From CBDFLD01 sp965249005 (GTDB lineage: Bacteria; Acidobacteriota; UBA6911): 64,000 bases of DNA. A program made the translations under genes and the position numbers. Every line of letters starts with the position of its first letter. Within the stretch, counting starts at the first letter, position 1. The notes beneath the pieces were generated by a model. It did not search any database, was not told where the DNA came from, and worked only from the letters and a program-made list of their open reading frames with translations. Of this stretch, positions 18,558-27,262 are shown piece after piece. The stretch spans positions 124,001 to 188,000 of the forward strand of contig CBDFLD010000021.1 of the NCBI GenBank assembly GCA_965249005.1, given 5' to 3'.

Positions 18558-19817
18558 ATGGGCGAGGGTATGAACCGGAGGACTGTAACTAGCTGGTGCA
18601 CTTACGATTTCGCCAATTCCTTCTACGTTATCCTACCAGCGGTCATCTGGCAGACCTATTACCAGCGTGTTATCGTCGGAAACGATGGAGGACGCGGGGA
18701 TCTTTGGTGGGGCGGGGTCATTTCCACCTCTATGCTCATCGTTGCCATCACTTCCCCTGTCATGGGCGCCATTGCCGATTACGCAGGCAGACGAAAACGT
18801 CTCTTGGTCGGCTATACGTTACTTTCGGTGGTGTCGGTTTGTCTTTTCGTCACGGTTCAGCCAGGAATGATTCTGTGGGGGTTTCTGGTGTCGGTGGTCT
18901 CCTACGTGGGATTCGAGGGCGCCCTGGTGTTCTACAATGCCTATCTCCCCGACATCGCTCCCCGAGACCACCAGGGCCGTGTATCGGGCTGGGGCTTTGC
19001 TCTTGGCTATTCCGGTTCGCTGATCGGCTTGATTGCCGCGTTGCCCATGGTTCAAAGCGGTGCTCTTCAAGGCGTCTTTCTGATGATTGCCGGTGCTTTT
19101 TTTGTCTTCTCCCTTCCCGCATTCCTGTGGCTTCCACCAGATGCCGTCCCGCGGCTCAACCTCAAGGGGGCTGCAATGGCCGGGATCCAAAAGTCGTGGC
19201 TTACCTTCCGAGAGATTCTGCAGCAACCTCCGGCCCGACGGTTCTTGCTCGCCTACCTTTTCTTCGAGGACGGAGTCAACACCGTCATTTATTTCGCAGC
19301 TGGATTCGCGGTCCAAACCCTGCACTTTTCGGACGAGGAATCTCTATTCTTGTTCATCCTGGTCCAAGGATCTGCATTGCTAGGAGCATTTCTGTGGGCG
19401 AAGCCAACCGATATACTTGGTCCCAAACGGGTTGTGATGCTGATGCTGGTCCAGTGGTCGGTGGCCGTGACCATTACATACTGGGTCGAGGCAAAACCCA
19501 GCTTCTTCGCCATTGCCGTCTTGGCTGGGTCCGGTCTTGGGGCCATCCAATCCGCGTCTCGTGCCTTCATGTCAACCCTGATTCCAAGGGGCCGTGAGGG
19601 AGACTTCTTCGGTTTCTACGCTCTCTGTGGCAAATCGGCGGCCGTCGCCGGACCGCTGCTGTTCGGCTATATTTCCAGGGCGACACGCGGCAACCAGCGC
19701 CTCGCAATTCTGTCCGTCTTAATCTTCTTCGTCGTTGGTGCTTTGTTGCTCAGTGGCGTGCCCGCCGGTGGGCCGACCGGGGTTCGGCGACCCGAGGAAT
19801 CCGAGGAGGCTTCGTGA
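18558..19817 (+). CDS. MFS transporter, UMF1/Atg22-like family
   Basis: The protein begins TVTSWCTYDFANSFYVILP, the N-terminal signature of UMF1-type major facilitator proteins related to vacuolar Atg22, and shows about 12 hydrophobic segments over 419 residues with the ADYAGRRKRLL loop between helices 2 and 3. Substrate unknown. Start at 18558; an internal ATG at 18570 is possible. The stop overlaps the start of the acyltransferase gene by four bases (GTGA), indicating coupling. Confidence 0.88.
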   Translation: MGEGMNRRTVTSWCTYDFANSFYVILPAVIWQTYYQRVIVGNDGGRGDLWWGGVISTSMLIVAITSPVMGAIADYAGRRKRLLVGYTLLSVVSVCLFVTVQPGMILWGFLVSVVSYVGFEGALVFYNAYLPDIAPRDHQGRVSGWGFALGYSGSLIGLIAALPMVQSGALQGVFLMIAGAFFVFSLPAFLWLPPDAVPRLNLKGAAMAGIQKSWLTFREILQQPPARRFLLAYLFFEDGVNTVIYFAAGFAVQTLHFSDEESLFLFILVQGSALLGAFLWAKPTDILGPKRVVMLMLVQWSVAVTITYWVEAKPSFFAIAVLAGSGLGAIQSASRAFMSTLIPRGREGDFFGFYALCGKSAAVAGPLLFGYISRATRGNQRLAILSVLIFFVVGALLLSGVPAGGPTGVRRPEESEEAS

Positions 19818-20515
19818 GCCGAGACAATCCCAACGAAAAGTCATGGGGGTCCGTTCTGCCCCCTCGTCCAAGACTCATGCTTGATCAAGGGGAACAGAGC
19901 CTTTCCGTTGTGCTGCTGCGCGGGGTCCTTCTCATCGGGATGCGCCTGCTGTTCCTGATCGAGCACCGTGGCAGGCAGCACATTCCGCCGGCGGGTCCCC
20001 TGATCATCGCGCCGAATCATGTGACCTACTTCGATCCTGCCTGGGTCGCCGTCCGGATCTACCGTACTGTCCGGTTCATGGCCTGGGACAAGATCTTCGG
20101 ATTGCCCGTTGCGGGAGGTTTGTTTCGCTGGCTCGGGGCTTTTCCGGTAAACTTGGAGAATCCGGAATTTGGAATGTATCGTACGGCCCTGGAAATCTTG
20201 GACGGGAGCGGCGCATTAATGGTTTTCCCTGAGGGAGGGCGATCTCCGGACGGATCCCTGTTGACTTTCAAGGAAGGGGCCGCTCGCCTGGCCCTGCACT
20301 CGGGGGCGAATATCCTCCCCGTCGCTATTTCCGGAGGTGCCCACGTGTGGAGCTCGCAAATGACGTTCCCTCGACCTGGCAAGGTACTCGTGTCTTATTT
20401 GCCGCCGATCCAATGTCCCATGCTCTCGCGAAAGAACAAGCAGGAGTTCGACCTCGCAGCAGCGGAGCTGACCCAAAGGATCCGGAGCGCGATCCTCCAA
20501 GGATTACAAACGTGA
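19814..20515 (+). CDS. plsC: 1-acyl-sn-glycerol-3-phosphate acyltransferase (PlsC-like)
   Basis: PlsC-family motifs are present: NHVTYFDPAW (NHxxxxD catalytic motif) and FPEGGRSPDGSL (glycerol-phosphate binding), plus LPVAISGG near the end. The 233-residue length fits. It transfers an acyl group to lysophosphatidic acid at the inner membrane in phospholipid synthesis. The GTG start overlaps the MFS stop, and mpl follows 19 bases downstream, so MFS-plsC-mpl is likely one transcript. Closely related acyltransferases can use other acceptors, so the symbol is given at family level. Confidence 0.88.
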   Translation: MSRDNPNEKSWGSVLPPRPRLMLDQGEQSLSVVLLRGVLLIGMRLLFLIEHRGRQHIPPAGPLIIAPNHVTYFDPAWVAVRIYRTVRFMAWDKIFGLPVAGGLFRWLGAFPVNLENPEFGMYRTALEILDGSGALMVFPEGGRSPDGSLLTFKEGAARLALHSGANILPVAISGGAHVWSSQMTFPRPGKVLVSYLPPIQCPMLSRKNKQEFDLAAAELTQRIRSAILQGLQT

Positions 20516-20534
20516 ACCGGCTGGTTGACACCTC

Positions 20535-21962
20535 ATGCTAACGATAGGCGGCGCGCGGCGCGTACACTTCATTGGAATCTGCGGCACCGGCATGGCCACT
20601 CTGGCGGCCATGTTTCAAGAGAAGGGTATGCAGATCTCGGGCTCGGACAGAGAAAGCTACCCGCCCATGAGTGAGTTCCTGGCCAGCAAGGGCATTCCGG
20701 TTCTGCGAGGGTTCTCCATTGAGCACCTACAACCAGAACCGGAGCTTGTGATCGTCGGAAACGCGATCTCGCGAGGCAACCCCGAAGTTGAATTCGTACT
20801 TAATTTCAAACTACCGTACCTCTCCTTCCCCGAGGCGCTGAAGTCCTTTTTTCTCAGAGAGAAGACATCGATCGTCGTGACCGGAACCCACGGCAAAACA
20901 ACCACGACGTCGATGATCGCCTGGGTACTACATCTTGCGGGGCTGCAGCCCAACTTCTTCATCGGTGGCATGGCGCAAAACTTCGACACGAGCTACGCCC
21001 TCGGCGAGGGGCAGCATTTTGTCATCGAAGGGGATGAGTACGATACCGCCTTCTTCGACAAGGGCCCGAAGTTTCTGCACTATCGCCCGGATATGGCCAT
21101 AGTGGCGAATCTGGAGTACGATCATGCAGATATCTATCCTGATGTCGAATCGATCCTGCAACAATTTGAAAGGTTTGTGAACCTATTGCCTGAGCGTGGA
21201 TACCTCGCGGTTGGGGCCGAAAGCCCGCTGGCGCTTCAAGCGTGCAGAAAGCGATTCTGCGAACAAGAAACCTTCGGGATGGCACAACAGGCCGACTGGG
21301 CGGCCGGACAACCCCAATGGAAGGACGGAAGGTTGTGCTTCGACATCCTGTATCACCGGAAACTCTTCCGGCGAGTCCGCCTGCCGTTGCTTGGATCCTT
21401 CAACATTCGCAACACTCTGGCTGCGACAGCGATTCTGAATCAATTACATATTCCGGAGGACACAATCTGCGGGGCTCTGGAAGAATTCAAGGGCGTACGG
21501 CGACGACTCCAACTCCGGTGCGAGGTCGATGGGATCCAAGTCTATGAGGATTTCGCCCATCATCCGACGGCGGTGCGCGCAACCATCCAGTCCATCCAGC
21601 AAGACTTGAAACCCCGCCGGCTGTGGGCAGTGTACGAGCCTCGGTCAGCGACCAGCCGTCGCAACATATTCCAAGACGACATCGCTGAAGCTCTCGGCCT
21701 CGCCGACTCCGTCATCGTTTCGAATCCGTACAAGCCGGAAGCAATACCGGAGGCCGATCGCCTGGACGTTGCCACTCTGGTTCGAGCACTACAATCAGCC
21801 GGCTGCGCGGCATGGAATATCGGCTCCGCACCCGATATAATTGAAAGGCTCTGTGAAGAAACAAGCCAGGGGGATGTCATTGTCATTCTCTCGAATGGAG
21901 CCTTCGATGGAATTCCGGAGAAACTACCCGAAGCACTCCGCGCCAAGAGGAACGCTCGCTGA
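20535..21962 (+). CDS. mpl: UDP-N-acetylmuramate:L-alanyl-gamma-D-glutamyl-meso-diaminopimelate ligase
   Basis: The N-terminus VHFIGICGTGMATLAAMFQ and the ATP-binding loop VTGTHGKTTTTSM (near residue 115) are those of the Mpl branch of Mur ligases; MurC has a different N-terminal pattern and GTHGKTTTSG loop. The 475-residue length matches Mpl. The enzyme recycles murein tripeptide in the cytoplasm by ligating it to UDP-MurNAc, which implies a Gram-negative type peptidoglycan with meso-diaminopimelate. The last ~65 bases overlap the start of the VWFA gene in another frame. Confidence 0.93.
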   Translation: MLTIGGARRVHFIGICGTGMATLAAMFQEKGMQISGSDRESYPPMSEFLASKGIPVLRGFSIEHLQPEPELVIVGNAISRGNPEVEFVLNFKLPYLSFPEALKSFFLREKTSIVVTGTHGKTTTTSMIAWVLHLAGLQPNFFIGGMAQNFDTSYALGEGQHFVIEGDEYDTAFFDKGPKFLHYRPDMAIVANLEYDHADIYPDVESILQQFERFVNLLPERGYLAVGAESPLALQACRKRFCEQETFGMAQQADWAAGQPQWKDGRLCFDILYHRKLFRRVRLPLLGSFNIRNTLAATAILNQLHIPEDTICGALEEFKGVRRRLQLRCEVDGIQVYEDFAHHPTAVRATIQSIQQDLKPRRLWAVYEPRSATSRRNIFQDDIAEALGLADSVIVSNPYKPEAIPEADRLDVATLVRALQSAGCAAWNIGSAPDIIERLCEETSQGDVIVILSNGAFDGIPEKLPEALRAKRNAR

Positions 21963-22962
21963 TGCGCTGATTCTGTCCGTGGCTTGTTGCTTGGTGATCG
22001 GACTCTGTTCCAACCCCTTATACCCCCAGCAAAGCGCGAACCGGCCGGAAGCTTCAGAACAGGAACAAGAAGGATTCAAGATCGGAGTCGAGGTCAATCT
22101 GGTCACGGTGCCCGTCACGGTTCGCCGACCGGAGGGAGGATTCTTCAAGGGGCTGAAGCAAGAGGCGTTCAAGATTTTCGAAGATGGAAGAGAGCAAGAG
22201 ATCCTGTACTTTGCTCAGGAAGGAGTGCCTACCCGGATTGCGATCGTTTTGGATACGAGTCAGAGTGTCCGTTCGGAATGGGGTGCCATTAAATATTCCA
22301 CCAAGCGCTTCACCGAGAGTCTGCGGCCCGAAGACCAGTTCTCCCTAATCGCTTTCAACGAACTCACCAAACTCAAGATGGACTGGGGGATGGACACAAG
22401 CCGACTGAGTGCTGTTCTGACCTCTATTTACTGCAAGGGTGGCACGAACTTGTGGGATGCACTGTGGGTTGTCTCGACCGAGCTATTCCAGGACATCGAG
22501 GAAAAGAAAGCCATCATCATCATGAGCGATGGCCTCGACTCAAACAGTGGCGTTTCTTACGGAGAAATGATCGAAAGTGCAATCCGATCCGAAGCAATGG
22601 TATACGTGGTGAGCAAGACGGAACCGGTGCGCCGCATGTACATGTCGATTGCAAAGGACAATCCTTACTTCCGCGTCCCTCAAGAGGCATTCGTGAGCGC
22701 GGATCTGGCACTTCGAAAGCTGGCTTATGAAACCGGAGGCCGGGTTCTCTATCCCAATAGCTTCGGTCAGCTCGACGACGTTTACGCGGAGGTCGCCGAG
22801 GAGCTCCGCAATCAATACACCTTAGGCTATATCTCGACCAACAAGGAGAAGGATGGAAGCTACCGGCGGATCGGGGTGCTCGTGGACGAGCCCGACGCCA
22901 TCGGAAGCGCTCGGCCAGGCTACTACTCATCTCGAGGGCGGTCTACCGCACGATTACGGTAG
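21895..22962 (+). CDS. Secreted VWFA-related protein (Acidobacterial type)
   Basis: The protein has an N-terminal signal segment (LILSVACCLVIGLCSN), the conserved entry EVNLVTVPVTVRRPEGG with FKIFEDGREQEI, then a VWA domain with MIDAS IVLDTSQSVRSEW and IIIMSDGLDSNSG and a C-terminal YTLGYISTNKEKDGSYRRI. This is the VWFA-related family strongly expanded in Acidobacteria, usually exported. The start is one of two ATGs (21895 or 21907), both inside the 3' end of mpl, so translation is probably coupled. Ligand unknown. Confidence 0.87.
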   Translation: MEPSMEFRRNYPKHSAPRGTLADALILSVACCLVIGLCSNPLYPQQSANRPEASEQEQEGFKIGVEVNLVTVPVTVRRPEGGFFKGLKQEAFKIFEDGREQEILYFAQEGVPTRIAIVLDTSQSVRSEWGAIKYSTKRFTESLRPEDQFSLIAFNELTKLKMDWGMDTSRLSAVLTSIYCKGGTNLWDALWVVSTELFQDIEEKKAIIIMSDGLDSNSGVSYGEMIESAIRSEAMVYVVSKTEPVRRMYMSIAKDNPYFRVPQEAFVSADLALRKLAYETGGRVLYPNSFGQLDDVYAEVAEELRNQYTLGYISTNKEKDGSYRRIGVLVDEPDAIGSARPGYYSSRGRSTARLR

Positions 22963-22973
22963 CATGAGAATCT

Positions 22974-24308
22974 TCAGCGGCCGATTCCGACGTATTTGAG
23001 GCCGGCCTCTTCCACCCGTTCGGGAGCATAAATGTTTCTCAGATCGATCAGCAGGGGAGTTTTCATCAATTTCTTGACGCGGGCAAGATCCAGGTTCCTG
23101 AATTGATTCCACTCGGTAACGATTACGACTGCACTCGAGCCCCGAGCCACGGAATCCACGTTCTTGGCAATCTTGATGCCTGCCAGGTCACTCTTTGATA
23201 GCATGACCGCGGCCGGGTCATATGCCACGATCTTGGATCCAGCCCGTTTGAGAGCTCGCACGATCAAGATGGCGGGGGACTCCCGCGTGTCGTCCGTATT
23301 GGGTTTGAAAGAGAGCCCTAACACTCCAATCTGCTTTCCCTTCAGTCCGCCCGTGGCATCACGGATCTTCTCCACCATGAGTTCGTGCTGGCGCTGATTC
23401 GCCTTCACGACAGCGTCCAGAACACCAAAATGATATCCCGCATCCTCTGCGATCCGGCATAAAGCCCTGGTGTCTTTCGGGAAACAGGATCCACCATAAC
23501 CGGGACCGGGGTTCAAAAACTTTGGACTGATCCGTCCGTCCATGCCGAGCGCCGAAGCAATCGTCAGCACGTTTGAGCCAACCCGGTCGCAGATATTCGC
23601 AATTTCATTGATAAACGTGATTTTGGTGGCCAAAAAGGCGTTCGTCGCGTACTTGATCAACTCAGCGGTACGAACATCCGTCATAACAAACCTTGTCTTT
23701 CCACCAAGATAGAGCGGACTATAGAGATCCTCCAAGATTGCGGTGGCATGCTCACTGTCGGCTCCGATCACAATACGATCGGGGTGCATGAAGTCTGCCA
23801 CTGCGCTCCCCTCCCTCAAAAACTCGGGATTCGAGGCGACATCGAAGCTGGGAACGGGAGCGCGGGACATCCCGTTAGTCTTTTTAGACGTGGCATGAGT
23901 CTTGGCGATTATCGAGCGAATCCGGTCCCCGGTACCGACCGGAACCGTACTCTTTGTAACAACCACCTTATAGCCTGTCAGGTTTCGGGCGACCGATCGG
24001 GCCACCTCGTCCACGTATGAAAGGTCCGCCGAACCGTTTTTAGTCGAGGGGGTCCCCACCGCAATAAATATGACCAGAGACTTCTGAATGGCCGCATCTA
24101 TGTCAGTCGTGAATTGAAGGGATCCGGCCGCCATGTTCCTTCGGACGACCTCTTCAAGTCCCGGCTCGTAAATGGGAATCTTGCCCTTCGCAAGCTGGGC
24201 GAGCTTCTTTTTGTCTTTGTCCACACCGGTTACCTTCAGCCCAAATTCCGCAAAGCAAGCTCCGGTCACCAGACCCACATAGCCAGTCCCGATTACTGCA
24301 ATGTTCAT
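22974..24308 (-). CDS. ugd: UDP-glucose 6-dehydrogenase
   Basis: The Rossmann motif MNIAVIGTGYVGLVTGACF starts the protein and the catalytic segment GPGYGGSCFPKDTRAL holds the nucleophilic Cys. The C-terminal UDP-binding domain carries GVLGLSFKPNTDDTRESP. Length 444 is normal. It oxidises UDP-glucose to UDP-glucuronate, a precursor for polysaccharides. The gene is convergent with the VWFA gene (11 bases between stops) and divergent from the sigma factor gene. Confidence 0.95.
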   Translation of the reverse strand: MNIAVIGTGYVGLVTGACFAEFGLKVTGVDKDKKKLAQLAKGKIPIYEPGLEEVVRRNMAAGSLQFTTDIDAAIQKSLVIFIAVGTPSTKNGSADLSYVDEVARSVARNLTGYKVVVTKSTVPVGTGDRIRSIIAKTHATSKKTNGMSRAPVPSFDVASNPEFLREGSAVADFMHPDRIVIGADSEHATAILEDLYSPLYLGGKTRFVMTDVRTAELIKYATNAFLATKITFINEIANICDRVGSNVLTIASALGMDGRISPKFLNPGPGYGGSCFPKDTRALCRIAEDAGYHFGVLDAVVKANQRQHELMVEKIRDATGGLKGKQIGVLGLSFKPNTDDTRESPAILIVRALKRAGSKIVAYDPAAVMLSKSDLAGIKIAKNVDSVARGSSAVVIVTEWNQFRNLDLARVKKLMKTPLLIDLRNIYAPERVEEAGLKYVGIGR

Positions 24309-24534
24309 CGCTTTATCCCTTGGTCGAATATAGACATTTTAGCATCAAACAGGCCCCGTCTTCTTTTCGTCAATCTCAAGCCTCATCTTGAGGCCCAAAA
24401 TTGTCCTAAAAAGGACTTGACTCGATACCGCGAACCATCTACCTTCACTTCACCCTCAGCAGTACCCTCTGGGAAAATCCAGCATCCATCGATCCCGGGG
24501 ACCAGAGCACTCATGTGCTCGGTCGCCCCATCCC

Positions 24535-24541
24535 AGGAGGG
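24535..24541 (+). promoter_or_regulatory. Strong ribosome binding site for the sigma factor
   Basis: AGGAGGG ends seven bases before GTG 24549 and decides that start over the upstream ATG at 24513. Confidence 0.75.
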
Positions 24542-24548
24542 TACACGT

Positions 24549-25199
24549 GTGTCAAAATCCGCCAAATGTTCCCCAAACCATTCTCGAGTATCTGGGCACC
24601 CTGAAACCTACCACCAACTCGAACATTCCGACCCTCCTGTTGATTGGAATGCTGACGAGCTGGGTCGGATTCGTCGGATCCTCTGTAAGCTTTCCCTTTT
24701 GCGCGTCCGCAATCCAGAAGACGCCGAGGACCTCGTCCAAGAGACCCTTCTGACTGTTACCGAGAAATGTCCAGTCCACGAACTACGCAAGGGAATACTC
24801 GTTTGGGCGATGGGCGTTCTACATCGCAAGGTTGGCAACTACTATCGAAGAGCCCAGCGCCACACTTCGTTGGAGGAAATCACAAACGGAGGAGAGACCT
24901 CCCCATTCGCTCCAACCGATTGCAGTCCCGAATCCCACGCTCAATACTCGGAATTGCGCTCACTCCTGAACTCCATCCTGGGACAACTCCCCGAGGATGA
25001 GCGCCGCGCTATGCAGCTTCTCCTGTCCGGCTGCCCAACCCATGAGATCGTCCGGCAATTGTATCCCGAACGTTACCAAAACGTCGTCAATCGCCTCTAT
25101 CGCGGTAGGAACAAAGTTCATCGAGCACTTTCGAAACACGGCTATCGAGTTGTCCGTGATCTGAGGAGGCGACACAAAAACGGCTCTCCCACCCCATAG
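24549..25199 (+). CDS. Sigma-70 family (ECF-like) RNA polymerase sigma factor
   Basis: The start is placed at a GTG at 24549 because AGGAGGG (24535-24541) lies seven bases upstream, ideal ribosome-binding spacing; the open frame upstream overlaps ugd antisense. Region 2 shows RNPEDAEDLVQETLLTV (near residues 54-70) and region 4 shows LPEDERRAMQLLLSGCPTHEIVRQL followed by VVNRLYRGRNKVHRAL. The GCPTHEIV helix-turn-helix differs from the usual GxSxxEIA pattern. At 216 residues it fits an ECF-like factor. No anti-sigma gene is adjacent, so the control of its activity is unclear. Confidence 0.82.
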   Translation: MSKSAKCSPNHSRVSGHPETYHQLEHSDPPVDWNADELGRIRRILCKLSLLRVRNPEDAEDLVQETLLTVTEKCPVHELRKGILVWAMGVLHRKVGNYYRRAQRHTSLEEITNGGETSPFAPTDCSPESHAQYSELRSLLNSILGQLPEDERRAMQLLLSGCPTHEIVRQLYPERYQNVVNRLYRGRNKVHRALSKHGYRVVRDLRRRHKNGSPTP

Positions 25200-25439
25200 T
25201 GGGTCCAGTCTCACAATCCACGTATCGGCTCTCTTGAGTCTCAACAATCGGATTCAAGAGGCCGATCGTGCTGAAGAACGAACGCCGAGTACGGGAGCGG
25301 ACGCGACGAGGGAGCAACAAGCCGTGAGGTAGCTCAGCCCTGTGGTGGCCCTCGTCGACGAAGAGCCGGCTTGGACTCTCCTTGCGACCCGACGAAAAAT
25401 CCCGCATGCGACGCATTGCCGTACTTGCGAGTCGTGGTA

Positions 25440-26798
25440 CTATCGCTGAAGAATAGAAACCCGCTCGCCATCGGCAATCCCGTCCAATCCCCGGACGATG
25501 ACTTGTTCGCCGCCCGCGAGTCCGGATAGGACCTCTACCTGCCCCATCCACTCGTTTGCCACGGAGATCTTCCGCCGCTCCGCTCTGCCATTCCGGAAAA
25601 GATACACGCACACCCCCCCATCCGCTTTAACGAGCGCCGATTTCGGAATCGTGATGCCGTTGTGGGTCTGCGTACCTTCGCCGGAATCAAAAAAGTGAAC
25701 CTTGGCATTCGTCTCAGGCCTGAGATAGGGGTCGGGGCTTTCGATCGCGACTTTGACCTGAATGGTCGCTTTTTGTCGATCGGCCTCCGGAGCGATTTCC
25801 CGAACCTTGGCGCCGTATTCTCGATCTGGGTAGGAATCGGGCGAAACAACACAGGGTTGATTCGAAACGACTCTCGGAATATCCGATTCATTGATGTCCA
25901 ACTCGACTTCGAGTCTCCCGAGATCGGCGATACTGACCAGGGCTGACTTGGCGCCTCGGCCGCTCACAAAGCCGGTCGTCACCATCTCCCCTTGCTCGAC
26001 CAGTCGCTCGAGTATCGTCCCCCCGATCGGTGCCCGGATCCGAGTATTGTCCAACTGGGTTTCGAAGTATCGGATGTTTGCACTGGCCTGGGCCAGTTCC
26101 GCCCGGGCCAGCTCGATTTGTTCCATCCGGGGTCCGATCTGTGCCAGCTCGAGGTTTTCAGCGGCAATTTTCTGTTGCGCTCGTGTCACATCGTGGTTGT
26201 TCTGCGCATCGTCGAGCACCTGCTCGGCAACCACGCCGTCCTGGAAGAGCCGTCGGGCTCGTGCGAGATTCGTGGCGGCAGTCTTTCGGTTGGCCTTTGC
26301 CTCCTCTAACGTTCCCTGGGCTCGCTTGATTTCTTGCGGTCGGGAACCTGTAACATATTCATTTAACTTGGCTTCAGCTGCCCTTTGGGTCGCCCGGACT
26401 TGCTCGAGCTGGGCCAGAATCTCTCGATCGTCCAACCGTGCCAGCAAGCCTCCTCTTCGAACAACATCGCCCTTGTCTACGAAAAGCTCCTCCACGCGCC
26501 CGCTGATCTTCGACGAGACTTCAACCCGATGACGGGGCACGATGTAGCCGCCCGCGGTCAGGACAATCGATTTGTCGGATTCAGATCGTCTTGCCACGAC
26601 CGACAACTCGACTTCACGCGGCTTGGCGCCAAGGCGCGGCCACGAAGACTCCCCGAGGAAAAACGCACCGCTCCCGATCAGAATCACCAAGACAGCGAGA
26701 AAAAGAAAAATGAGCCACTTTTTCCCCCTCCCGAATCCGTCCTTTTTTTTTCGATCGATCTGCAAAGATCGCAGCTGTTGGCTCAGCTTGTCGTCCAT
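25440..26798 (-). CDS. HlyD/RND-type membrane fusion (adaptor) protein
   Basis: The ATG at 26798 gives MDDKLSQQL, a basic linker, one transmembrane helix (WLIFLFLAVLVILIGSGAF), then the periplasmic adaptor architecture: a lipoyl half-motif (VEELFVDKGDVVRRGGLLARLD), a long helical hairpin (residues ~130-250), the second lipoyl half (IRAPIGGTILERLVEQGE) and beta-barrel/membrane-proximal domains. Such adaptors link ABC or RND pumps to an outer-membrane channel. It is divergent from the membrane protein at 27263; no ATPase or TolC gene is in the window. Tripartite export of a peptide or small molecule is a reasonable inference. Confidence 0.88.
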   Translation of the reverse strand: MDDKLSQQLRSLQIDRKKKDGFGRGKKWLIFLFLAVLVILIGSGAFFLGESSWPRLGAKPREVELSVVARRSESDKSIVLTAGGYIVPRHRVEVSSKISGRVEELFVDKGDVVRRGGLLARLDDREILAQLEQVRATQRAAEAKLNEYVTGSRPQEIKRAQGTLEEAKANRKTAATNLARARRLFQDGVVAEQVLDDAQNNHDVTRAQQKIAAENLELAQIGPRMEQIELARAELAQASANIRYFETQLDNTRIRAPIGGTILERLVEQGEMVTTGFVSGRGAKSALVSIADLGRLEVELDINESDIPRVVSNQPCVVSPDSYPDREYGAKVREIAPEADRQKATIQVKVAIESPDPYLRPETNAKVHFFDSGEGTQTHNGITIPKSALVKADGGVCVYLFRNGRAERRKISVANEWMGQVEVLSGLAGGEQVIVRGLDGIADGERVSILQR

Positions 26799-27262
26799 GG
26801 GTAAAATTCTATCCGTCGCCCAAGCCAACATCAAGACGGCACTCGATCCACAAGCACCGCGATTCGTTTCGACGGGTTGGGCACACAGATTACTCTTCCG
26901 CTACAGGAAAAGGGGCACCTACACTGGTCATTCCTTGACGGGACCGGACACGCCATCCAGTCTCAAAAAATAGTGCGTGGTGGCAAGACACTACCGTTTC
27001 ATGATGAAAGACGGCAGCCCCCACTACCAATGGTCAACGACACCTTCACCGAACACTCGCCCTACCACATCCCACCCCTTCATGCTGCCTTCTCCCCTGT
27101 AGAAACTAGGATAGTGGAAGCCAATCCAGCCTGGCTTTCACTTCCTAGGGGAGGATGATGCGGGAAGTGCCGCGGGCTTCGAGAAGCCCATCGGGGAAGC
27201 CGTCCTGACATACATTCTCATTTAAGAAACCGGCCTATTTGGTCTAGAGGGCGGGCAAGAAA
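26799..27262. other. Divergent intergenic region with imperfect inverted repeat
   Basis: About 460 bases lie between the HlyD gene and the membrane protein gene. Short open frames here (for example 26877-27158) have no recognisable features. Around 27113-27149 GGAAGCCA and TGGCTTTC form an imperfect inverted repeat before the rightward gene; it may be a terminator-like or operator-like structure. Promoters for both genes must lie here, but none is clear-cut. Confidence 0.35.

Noticed and set aside
24114..24548. N-terminal extension of the sigma factor ORF
   Set aside because: It overlaps ugd antisense and lacks sigma-factor features; AGGAGGG before GTG 24549 marks the real start.
26877..27158. 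93-codon plus-strand frame before the permease-like gene
   Set aside because: No ribosome binding site, biased composition and an inverted repeat inside it; more likely non-coding.
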